Source: Larix sibirica
Lineage: Eukaryota; Streptophyta; Pinopsida; Pinales; Pinaceae
DNA: 17,904 nt
Assembly: GCA_004151065.3 (NCBI GenBank)
Contig: NWUY0300019763.1
Location: forward strand, 21,689-39,592
Reading direction: 5' to 3'
The notes beneath the pieces are model-generated. The model did not search any database, had not been told where the DNA came from, and saw only the letters and a list, made by a program, of their open reading frames with translations. Numbering within the stretch: position 1 is the first letter of the stretch; every line of letters starts with the position of its first letter. Of this stretch, positions 9,736 through 17,904 are shown one piece after another. A program made the translations under genes and the position numbers.

Positions 9736-9843
9736 ACCCTCTCCTTCCATACCAATGCCTTCACCTGATTCCAGGTCCAGAGGTCCTTCCTTCCTTTGCT
9801 CGCTTGGTGAGGGGGGCGATTGCCCCCCCAACCTACCCGCCAT
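8473..9843 (-). pseudogene. LINE ORF1 (DUF4283 and CCHC knuckle), copy B, with start codon
   Basis: ORF1 of plant LINEs encodes an RNA-binding chaperone that coats the element RNA. The ATG at 9843-9841 opens MAGRLGG followed by a Ser/Pro/Glu-rich N-terminus, with a TAA about 36 codons on. A run of ten G (plus-strand C10, 9702-9711) follows, across which the frame changes. The DUF4283 domain is clear at 9629-9348 (YLIGKFVGIWP, TWNMKGHYDL, FFTIIFF, GGPYFFF, LRPWKERF). A knuckle at 9055-9096 reads CRKCHEYGN...DR, so the His and the last Cys of the CX2CX4HX4C pattern are lost. An acidic tail and a KSSKQRIAEVGT-type C-terminus end at the TAA at 8473-8475. Total about 457 codons, normal for the family, with several in-frame stops. 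It is the duplicate of 5780-7042. Confidence 0.85.
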
Positions 9844-9962
9844 TCTATGATGGATGTCAGAAGCTTGATGACTTCCTTGAACCGGCCCAAAATGCAAAAC
9901 TGATTACTCCAGGATTTCCCGTGAAAACCCTAGCCTTCTCCGCATCATCTCAGCTTCCCCTG

Positions 9963-9973
9963 AACCTTAGGAA
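9963..9973. repeat. Candidate target-site duplication, 5' side of the minus-strand LINE
   Basis: Exact 11-base match to 84-94. It sits where the GC-rich LINE leader gives way to AT-rich DNA (from 9974: tttttaaattt). This is where the 5' end of a full-length minus-strand LINE should lie, about 120 bp upstream of the ORF1 ATG at 9843. Confidence 0.45.
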
Positions 9974-10867
9974 TTTTTAAATTTAACCTTGGGATAAAAA
10001 TAATTAAAACACCATTAATTGTGTCATTGACTTCCCTTGCTCGGAATGAAAAAATGATGCCACAGATGAATTCCTTGGCCTCAAAAATCATAGAATGCAC
10101 TATACTTGTGCCCAAATCCAATCTAAAATGCCTTGTTTTCAATCAGCTCCAAATATTTAATCTTTTACTTAGGATAAAATTTCAAACCTTTGGAAATACT
10201 TCCAATTTAGCCAATTAATCGAAATCTTCCTCGAATGCTATTTGGAGGAGTCCAATTGGCCTCCCTGTAATGTCCCGTACTGTTGTTTAACCAATTTGAC
10301 TAGGTCAAACTCGAGTTTGACCAAGTAAAAAAAGTCAAACTTTCACCAATGTGAAAAATGATGGGATGATAATCTACATAGCATGTAGAGGGGAATAAAT
10401 ACTCAATCATAAGTAATATTCAAACAACTAAACATAAGATAATATCCTGTAATAGGTGATTACTGTGTGACTCGTCATATGACATGTTAACATAGCACAA
10501 AAACATAGCAGCATATAAAATACAAGTAAATTATTTATATACATGTTATCCTCTAATCAAAATCATCACAGCGTGTTGCAAAGATCAACCCTCCTTGCTG
10601 GGTGGAATGGGTGATGTATTATTCAAAGGATAGGACAGGTGAAATGTTGATAAGTGGAAGGAATGATATTCTCTTAGAGATAAAGGAGATAGGAAACTTT
10701 TGTGACATTTTCTAGTTTGGAAAACACTAGGGAATATGGTGTCTCACAAATGGATGATGTGCTTAGAAGGTACCCCTTTGTCTCTAGCAAGCCCCCCCTT
10801 TATTCACATTACAACTTTTGCTTTTCATTGATCTTTCTTTTGATGCTTTTGTTTTCTTTCTTTTTTA
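9974..10867. other. AT-rich non-coding stretch
   Basis: About 890 bp between the LINE 5' end and the 1673-bp repeat. Small frames on both strands (for example 9945-10142 minus, 10021-10218 plus) have no recognisable domain. It holds the TTGAC palindrome cluster at 10295-10338, a possible LTR-like start (tgtaatgtcccg, 10266-10277) and a T-rich tract near 10850. No gene seen. Confidence 0.6.
10295..10338. promoter_or_regulatory. Palindromic cluster of four W-box-like TTGAC motifs
   Basis: A perfect 20-bp palindrome (10303-10322, arms ggtcaaactc/gagtttgacc) sits inside a 36-bp imperfect palindrome (10295-10330). TTGAC followed by C or T occurs four times: plus strand at 10296 and 10317, minus strand at 10303-10308 and 10333-10338. 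TTGAC[C/T] is the core site of plant WRKY factors. No gene lies beside it, so a regulatory role is not shown. It may belong to an LTR promoter. Confidence 0.3.
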
Positions 10868-12540
10868 TATTTCTTTGGAGCACTTTTCATTTTGCAATCC
10901 TTTAGTTGTCTAATGACTGAAAGGTACTGGCCCTAGATAGCCTTCTGGGCCCCAATTATGACATGGCCTTAGCTCCATTGCTAGCCACCATCTATAGGTG
11001 TAATGAAGTTGCCACAATAATGCCTTTTTAGAGAAAGCAGGCTTAACCTATTAATTCAAGGATTACCTACCTTCTCAGTCACTAACCAATTTCAAGGATG
11101 GGGAGCACTTGTTCCAAATCTATGGGGTAATATTCCAGTGACTAGACTACCTAGGCTCATAACTCAACATCGATGGCCATCCGACAGGAAGCATTCAGGA
11201 TTCGTATAGTTTTGTCACACACATCAGAGCCGAGACACTAGGGAAAACATGGAGGCCATCCTAACAAAGAGGTCATAGAGGGGGGAGAGTCCTTGAGTCA
11301 GTTATCCATATCCAAATCAATGAGGTTTGTATTATGCAGGGTGGAAGGAGCGGATCAAAGCCAAGGTCAACATGGGAGAAACCAATGGGTCAGGTAATGG
11401 TCCAAGCAACATTGTCGAGACCTACCAAAGAACAACATGTATATAAATCACAAACTCATATTAAATATACTGTTATGCTATTGTCCTACTCATCATACTT
11501 ATCAAATAATCACAAGCTATAGGAGAAATCTACATGCAAGTAAATCCATCAATATCACCTATAATCATCCATAAAAATAAAATCCTTGGGACACATTGTC
11601 TGGTACAATTGTTGAATGTAGGATACATCATGGGCACAACTGTGAATCTCTGTAAGTCAAGATCCAATCCTTTGTCCACTAGTGGAGACATCCATTTTGT
11701 ACAAGGTTCCAAAAGGTATGGCAAGAGATCGCAAAATCAGCAGGTAAATAGGTTGGGGAACCTACTCTAAATCTCAACCCACTTAACTGATCAGCGAAAA
11801 TCACATCAACTGAATCTCGTCCATATGCAAAAGTATGCTCTACCTCTGGGAGTCAATGTACTGGCATGCTCAAAATTAATCTAGTCTTCTCTGGAAAAAA
11901 TGAGTGAGTCCCCTCTACAAAATGTGTGATAACAGGTTGTTTGTGGCAGGCCAATACTTTATTAGACCCTTATTAATAGTGTTCATTGATGTGAAATTCA
12001 TTTTCACGCACTGAGTGATACAATATGATAGTTGTTGATGATAGAGAGCAAAGCATTTAGGGTTGTTGATGCATAATGTATTTTCCACAAATGTACCTTG
12101 ATATGGATAGCTTGTCAAATGTAGACTTTTAAAAACCATGCCTAACTACTTTCTATTATTAATAGAATATAATTAAATATTACAACAACAACAAAAGCAA
12201 AATATTTGATCCAACAAGAAAGCTATCAATATCACTTACAAAACCAACTTCTATTGTACTGGGGTATCTCTCTAGATAAGAACCATCCTATAATTAAGAA
12301 GAAAACTAATCAACATCGACATAGTAATAGAGCTTACCATTTCTATTTAAATAGAAAATCTTCAAGTAAATAGCTTCTGCCGAGAATGTAATATTTAATG
12401 ACCATATCGAAGAAGGGACCCACCCCAAGTGAGTCAGAAGAAACAAGATGTAGTGTAATAAAACAATGTCTTGGACATCAATACAACCAAGTTCATAAAA
12501 ACAAATGCACTATATTTGAGAAAATAATTAAACATATTTN
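10868..12540. repeat. 1673-bp direct repeat, copy A
   Basis: Matches 12541-14213 at a constant offset of 1673. One substitution was found (12263 G versus 13936 T). The last base of this copy is the N at 12540, which is T in the other copy. The content is AT-rich with only small frames (for example 11534-11770 plus, 11915-12139 minus) that show no domain. An 18-bp perfect palindrome (12340-12357, centre TTTAAA) and a CAA/ACA run near 12185 are the only local structures. I do not recognise the family. Confidence 0.93.
12540..12540. other. Assembly gap (single N)
   Basis: One undetermined base exactly at the junction of the two 1673-bp repeats. Replacing it with T would make the tandem array seamless. 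Confidence 0.97.
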
Positions 12541-14213
12541 TATTTCTTTGGAGCACTTTTCATTTTGCAATCCTTTAGTTGTCTAATGACTGAAAGGTAC
12601 TGGCCCTAGATAGCCTTCTGGGCCCCAATTATGACATGGCCTTAGCTCCATTGCTAGCCACCATCTATAGGTGTAATGAAGTTGCCACAATAATGCCTTT
12701 TTAGAGAAAGCAGGCTTAACCTATTAATTCAAGGATTACCTACCTTCTCAGTCACTAACCAATTTCAAGGATGGGGAGCACTTGTTCCAAATCTATGGGG
12801 TAATATTCCAGTGACTAGACTACCTAGGCTCATAACTCAACATCGATGGCCATCCGACAGGAAGCATTCAGGATTCGTATAGTTTTGTCACACACATCAG
12901 AGCCGAGACACTAGGGAAAACATGGAGGCCATCCTAACAAAGAGGTCATAGAGGGGGGAGAGTCCTTGAGTCAGTTATCCATATCCAAATCAATGAGGTT
13001 TGTATTATGCAGGGTGGAAGGAGCGGATCAAAGCCAAGGTCAACATGGGAGAAACCAATGGGTCAGGTAATGGTCCAAGCAACATTGTCGAGACCTACCA
13101 AAGAACAACATGTATATAAATCACAAACTCATATTAAATATACTGTTATGCTATTGTCCTACTCATCATACTTATCAAATAATCACAAGCTATAGGAGAA
13201 ATCTACATGCAAGTAAATCCATCAATATCACCTATAATCATCCATAAAAATAAAATCCTTGGGACACATTGTCTGGTACAATTGTTGAATGTAGGATACA
13301 TCATGGGCACAACTGTGAATCTCTGTAAGTCAAGATCCAATCCTTTGTCCACTAGTGGAGACATCCATTTTGTACAAGGTTCCAAAAGGTATGGCAAGAG
13401 ATCGCAAAATCAGCAGGTAAATAGGTTGGGGAACCTACTCTAAATCTCAACCCACTTAACTGATCAGCGAAAATCACATCAACTGAATCTCGTCCATATG
13501 CAAAAGTATGCTCTACCTCTGGGAGTCAATGTACTGGCATGCTCAAAATTAATCTAGTCTTCTCTGGAAAAAATGAGTGAGTCCCCTCTACAAAATGTGT
13601 GATAACAGGTTGTTTGTGGCAGGCCAATACTTTATTAGACCCTTATTAATAGTGTTCATTGATGTGAAATTCATTTTCACGCACTGAGTGATACAATATG
13701 ATAGTTGTTGATGATAGAGAGCAAAGCATTTAGGGTTGTTGATGCATAATGTATTTTCCACAAATGTACCTTGATATGGATAGCTTGTCAAATGTAGACT
13801 TTTAAAAACCATGCCTAACTACTTTCTATTATTAATAGAATATAATTAAATATTACAACAACAACAAAAGCAAAATATTTGATCCAACAAGAAAGCTATC
13901 AATATCACTTACAAAACCAACTTCTATTGTACTGGTGTATCTCTCTAGATAAGAACCATCCTATAATTAAGAAGAAAACTAATCAACATCGACATAGTAA
14001 TAGAGCTTACCATTTCTATTTAAATAGAAAATCTTCAAGTAAATAGCTTCTGCCGAGAATGTAATATTTAATGACCATATCGAAGAAGGGACCCACCCCA
14101 AGTGAGTCAGAAGAAACAAGATGTAGTGTAATAAAACAATGTCTTGGACATCAATACAACCAAGTTCATAAAAACAAATGCACTATATTTGAGAAAATAA
14201 TTAAACATATTTT
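12541..14213. repeat. 1673-bp direct repeat, copy B
   Basis: Second, head-to-tail copy of 10868-12540, with one substitution noticed. It then runs on into new sequence from 14214. As with the LINE repeat, the boundary is an N, so an unmerged contig overlap is likelier than a biological tandem duplication. No gene recognised inside. The palindrome recurs at 14013-14030. Confidence 0.93.
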
Positions 14214-14625
14214 GCCATCCCAAAATACAAGAGAGGAATAATATTGCGAAAAACCCTCCAAGTACTTTCCATGATTCATGGATGGTAAATGGGGTAAACT
14301 AACGGCCTTGATTATGAAATTTAACTCCATTGGGATCAAGAAAAATGAACTCATTAACTCCCCAACTTTGGGGCTAGAGACCTCACTTCTTGCTCATAAC
14401 CAATTTAGCTAACCCTTGGGGCTTTTCTCACATACTTTACATATATGAAGATAATAATTTTAAAATATTATCCTTAACTTATATAAGAATATAAAACCTC
14501 ACCATAGATCTCAGAAAGATACATGATTTTCCAACACCCTAATCTTCAATCAAAAGAAGCTTGAACAAATAATCACTAGAGAGAAAGTGCGTGTTATTAG
14601 AAGCCCATATAATATTTAATATAAA
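14214..14625. other. AT-rich non-coding spacer
   Basis: About 410 bp between the repeat and the plus-strand LINE. One small minus-strand frame (14166-14354) has no recognisable domain. A tiny hairpin (ccccaa-ct-ttgggg, near 14360) is the only structure noted. Confidence 0.5.
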
Positions 14626-14628
14626 TAT

Positions 14629-16329
14629 TTTCCGGTTTATTGGTTTTCTCTTGTCTTGGTCCTAGCTTCTGCCATTTCAAATATTAGAAGGAGATTGATT
14701 CATTTTATTTGGGTTGGCAACTTGGTTTCAAAGAAATTTCACCTCACCACTTGGGAGAGTATTTCTTTGCCCAAATCTTTGGGTGGGTAGGGTCCTTAGC
14801 ATATGGAGTGGTTCAACTCTGCTCTTAGTTCTAAAAGTTTATGGAGATGTCTCTTTGGGACTGGTCTTTGGATCAAGGTGATTAGAGCCAAATATATCAG
14901 GACCTAGACCTTGGAGTAGTGGATATGGATTCCAAACAAGACATGTGGCAATGCTTATGTTATTTGGCGTGGTCTATTAAAATCTTATCATATTATGGGA
15001 ATTTCCTTATGCTGGAGTGACGGTCAAGGCACTCAAATTTTCATTGGTATTGATCCTATAGTTGGTATAAAGAAAAACTATAGACTCTCTGCTCGGCTCT
15101 TGTCTTATCTTCGTAGCAAAAAATATTTTGGTGCTGGCACAAGTTAAGTGCAGGTTGGGTTCTTATACTTCTTATTGGTATTAGGCAGTTGAATTGGGAC
15201 TCCTTGTTGAGGTTTCAGAAGAATAGAATGATTTTGTGATGGATTTATTCAGAGCAGGGATTACTTTGAATGATAAAGAGGATGTTTTGGTTCGGGACAT
15301 CAACAACGGGGATGGCTCTATTTCAACAAAATTAGCTTATGAGGCCATCTCCAAGGATCAAGCAGCTTCGACTCCCAAATGGTGGGCGAGAATTCTATGG
15401 AAGTGGAGATTTCCATTAAAAATTAAATGTTTCATTTGGCTTTCACTTGAGAACAAAATCCTTACCTAGGATAACCCGCTCAAAAGGGGATTCTCTGGGC
15501 CAAGTATTTGTATATCTTTCTCATATCTTCTGTCATTTCCCTTTCATTTCTACTATTTGGGGTGAAATTTGCAAAACTCTTCAGATGCAAGACCATTGGG
15601 GATTAATTAATTCTGAAGATAACATGTTCGGGTGGTTTAAGAAAAAAGTGAAATATAAGGAGATCCCATTGTTTATGGTTTGTGAAGTTTGGAAAATGAG
15701 GAACAAATGTATCTTTGAGGATTTTAAGGATTCTACTACCCATACTTGTGCCAGGATTAACAATTCCTTTTTGGAACTTTATAAGAAAGCAAATCTAAGA
15801 GTCCTAGATTTCATTCTATGCCTTCTTTGGATGATAGTCTCTCTACTAGATATTTTGATGGTGCAAAGAAGTATGGTTTCCATGGTGCTGGAATGGTATT
15901 GATGGTGAAAAAATATCAGTTGGTGAAATTAGAAATGAGTGTTGGCTCTGGTTCTAATACTCATGCTGAATTGCTTTCCCTTTGGGGCTTGTTGACTTTT
16001 GCAAAGAGAAGAGGTATCTTCGCCATTCAAATTGTTGGTGACTCGAAAGTTATCAGATTGAGCAAATGGTTTATCTTCTTTGCAAGGGATTCTTCTTAGG
16101 CAGTGGGTTTACCATGTCAAAGAACTTATATATTATTTCTCTCAGATCTCTTTCTTGCATATTTATAGAGTTTTTAATGTTGAGGCAGACAAACTTTCAA
16201 AACAGGCCATGGGACACATGGATGGATTCATGTTTTTTTGAGGAACTCTTAGATGGTAGAGTTGTAGACTCTGGCTCGGTTTATGTCTTTGGATTGGTTA
16301 GTGGCGGGTTGTATGGCTACATTTTTTAA
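14629..16329 (+). pseudogene. LINE ORF2 C-terminal remnant (RT thumb, zf-RVT, RNase H)
   Basis: First part (14629-15144): RT thumb with FIWVG, WESISLPKSLGG, WRGLLKSY, GISLCWSDGQGT and DPIVG, interrupted by TAG codons. Next the zf-RVT region (15236-15469: STKLAYEAIS, WWARILWKW, PLKIKCFIWLSL, KILT, then a TAG where Trp is expected, then KRGFSGPSICI). After a frameshift the frame reads SHIFCHFPF, then VWKMRNKCIF (about 15680-15715). The RNase H follows with FDGA (Asp 15857-15859), HAELLS (Glu 15968-15970) and GDSKV (Asp 16040-16042). The last block HIYRVFNVEAD (His 16158-16160, Asp 16188-16190) is in another frame, so a frameshift lies between 16042 and 16158. All four acidic active-site positions survive in spite of the broken frame. 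Not functional. Confidence 0.87.
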
Positions 16330-16548
16330 TTGTGGTTCTTTGGTGGACATAACATTTTGGTCTTTCTGTAATGTCACTTTATATTTTTGCTCTATGACAT
16401 GGAAAATCTAGCTTTTGTTTTGGGAGATGGTTAGGATGTTTTTATTTTTCGGAATATGACATCTCTCATGTTGGTTCTCAGTTCTCCTTGATATGAACAA
16501 TGTAACTTTGATTTTGTTGAATAACAAGTTACAACTTTTTTCACTGTG

Positions 16549-16558
16549 AAAAAAAAAA
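16549..16558 (+). repeat. A10 tail of the plus-strand LINE
   Basis: Ten A after about 230 bp of non-coding sequence following the RNase H. Marks the 3' end of the reverse-transcribed LINE copy. Confidence 0.65.
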
Positions 16559-17904
16559 CTTAAGACAAATTGATTAAATAATACTAATCAACACTTCAAC
16601 TTAACACTTCATATTTAAGTACATTGTGAATAGCTCGAAATAGAGGCACCATAAGAATAAATAAATAAATGAAAACCTTGTTAAATGCAACAACTAAATA
16701 TATTTACATCTAAAAATCTAATAACAATAACCTGAAACGTAGCCAAGAATCTAACTAATAGAACAAGAATCTAACCAAGAGAACAAACTATGAGGTATTT
16801 GTGAAGAGGCCATTCTTGTTTTTTTGGGTCGAATTCTCAAGGTTTTGCGGTAAAACGATATTGCAAACATGTTATATTAATTATAGAACATGGTAAGTAG
16901 AGATTTTACATAGATTTCCAAGCTTTGTTCATGGCAAAACACTTTATATTCATGATTCAAAGATGGGAAGCTTCCTTTCATCATTCACCCCTACACTTGT
17001 AAACTCATAAATATTAACAACACTCATATTTTTTTAATTCATACGGGGGTTAAGGATGACACATACACATAAGTAAAAGCATGGTTGGCTAGCTAACTAA
17101 CTTGCAGTTTTGAAACCAAAATTTGATTTGCTTGGGATCTATGTTGAACAATATTGGGCATTCTCATATGATTTGTTGGCTACAAATAGAACATGGTTTA
17201 TGACAATCATGGTATATTTGTTCTAGTGCATCCAACTACTCAATCATGCAACACACATATTTACCTTGGTCCATATGTGATGAATTTTCCTCTTTCTAGA
17301 CGTCACCACCATAACCCAAGTGGCTAACTGATAAAACTCACTAATCTAGCTACCCCTAACTCCCTATGTAGAATAACACTTATTCTTCTTCTTCAATTTA
17401 TAATAATATTTCCAAGCTTTTGGAAGAGCTAAGGGAGCAACCCAACATCCACAAGCTCCATTTAGACAAAATTCTTCTTCTTCTTCACATATTGAAAATG
17501 AAAAAAAAAACATAATTCTTCTTCTTCATTTGCATGAGACCAATAATAATAATTACACACAATATAGAGACAAAGCCTTCAAACCATCAATGCAATGCAA
17601 TAACCATGGTCTCGGGCATTAAAAGAATGGGGCGTGGTCTTTAAGAACCTACATAACACCAACAACTTCTAATGTTATTATGTTATTCTATGAAACACTC
17701 GGAAATGCAGTTAAATAGGAATATTAGGAATGCATGAATCAATGACATAAAACCTTGTATTAATGTCGCCAACTACACACCACCATCCTCCCACCATCAG
17801 GAACTCACTAATGTAATGCTTAGTTATTATTTATTTTTAATTTTATTTTTTTTATCAATGATAGAAATAAGATGTTAAGCCATCGTCCATTGGATGTAGC
17901 TTGG
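16559..17904. other. AT-rich non-coding DNA to the window end
   Basis: No open frame with a recognisable domain on either strand. Contains an AAAT-type run (16656-16670), an A10 tract (17501-17510) and three TTC runs. Nothing suggests exons, RNA genes or a retroelement end with confidence. Confidence 0.6.
17383..17527. repeat. Cluster of short TTC microsatellite runs
   Basis: Three runs of TTC, four to five units each, at 17383-17394, 17472-17486 and 17516-17527, with an A10 tract (17501-17510) between the last two. Either a decayed longer GAA/TTC repeat or chance simple sequence. Confidence 0.55.

Larger units (their letters stand above)
95..9962 (-). mobile_element. L1-type plant LINE, near full length, decayed, split by scaffold gaps
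   Basis: A non-LTR retrotransposon read from high to low coordinates: GC-rich 5' leader (9962-9844), ORF1 (start 9843), ORF2 with APE, RT, zf-RVT and RNase H (5735 to about 1492), then a further open frame and a short 3' region. It is one element only if the 1791-bp direct repeat inside it (5252-7042 = 7945-9735) is collapsed. Then it measures about 7175 bp, a normal size for plant LINEs with an RNase H domain. The ends are inferred from an 11-bp direct repeat flanking it and from a short T-run (99-104, rest of an A tail on the minus strand) just inside the lower end. All recognised reading frames carry stops and frameshifts, so it is not autonomous. The limits are moderately sure; the identity is very sure. 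Confidence 0.85.
14626..16558 (+). mobile_element. 5'-truncated plant LINE of a second family, plus strand
   Basis: The homology begins abruptly in the RT thumb (PVYWFSL at about 14632, FIWVG, LPKSLGG) and ends in A10 at 16549-16558, as expected for a LINE copied from its 3' end and cut short. It contains the end of RT, zf-RVT and RNase H, then about 230 bp of 3' region. Its RNase H (YFDGAKKYGFHGAG) is quite unlike the one at 1567-1970, so it is a different LINE family, inserted in the opposite orientation. I found no clear target-site duplication at its ends. Many TAG stops and two or more frameshifts show that it is old. Confidence 0.85.

Noticed and set aside
10266-10277. LTR 5' end (tgtaatgtcccg)
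   Set aside because: No matching CA end, second LTR or 5-bp target duplication could be found in the window, so it is only mentioned as a possibility.
11334-12139. Small frames within the 1673-bp unit as genes
   Set aside because: They exist twice only because the unit is repeated. They are short, overlap on both strands and show no motifs.
10868-14213. The 1673-bp repeats as a pair of LTRs
   Set aside because: They abut directly with no internal region, begin with ta and end with tt, and show no target duplication.
14600-16580. Target-site duplication of the plus-strand LINE
   Set aside because: Sequence after the A10 tail (cttaagacaaattg) does not recur just upstream of 14626.
17383-17527. 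TTC runs as a regulatory or triplex-forming array
   Set aside because: Runs are only four to five units each and separated by ordinary AT-rich sequence.

Overview
The window looks like intergenic, transposon-filled DNA from a large plant nuclear genome. The coding remnants are plant-type L1 LINE proteins (DUF4283/CCHC ORF1, APE endonuclease, reverse transcriptase, zf-RVT, RNase H) and a Ty3/gypsy gag-protease-RT junction. All are interrupted by stops and frameshifts in AT-rich DNA. A seed plant is well supported. A conifer or other gymnosperm is only a guess from the density of old LINEs and gypsy relics. I see no intact host gene, tRNA, rRNA or CRISPR array.

Layout. Positions 95 to 9962 hold one LINE on the minus strand, but the scaffold breaks it in the middle. 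Downstream ORF2 (APE, RT, zinc-binding domain, RNase H) runs from 5735 to about 1492. ORF1 lies above it, and its start codon is at 9843. Past the RNase H end there is a 334-codon uninterrupted minus-strand frame (348-1352) that I do not recognise. An 11-bp direct repeat (84-94 and 9963-9973) fits target-site duplications around the whole element.

The middle of the LINE is present twice: 5252-7042 and 7945-9735, 1791 bp each, with seven substitutions found. Between the copies are runs of N and an 899-bp piece of a decayed Ty3/gypsy element (7045-7943, minus strand). A second direct repeat (10868-12540 and 12541-14213, 1673 bp period, one substitution found) is joined at a single N. In both cases the repeat ends fall exactly on Ns. 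The simplest reading is contig ends that overlap but were not merged. Under that reading the real locus is about 4.4 kb shorter and the LINE is about 7.2 kb.

The rest: 9974-10867 is AT-rich non-coding DNA with a striking palindromic cluster of TTGAC motifs near 10300. The 1673-bp repeat unit has no convincing coding capacity. 14626-16558 is a 5'-truncated LINE of a different family on the plus strand (RT thumb, zf-RVT, RNase H, ending in A10). 16559-17904 is AT-rich DNA with TTC and A tracts. The genes do not form a pathway. They are fossils of at least three retroelements. The only candidate for something undescribed is the frame at 348-1352.
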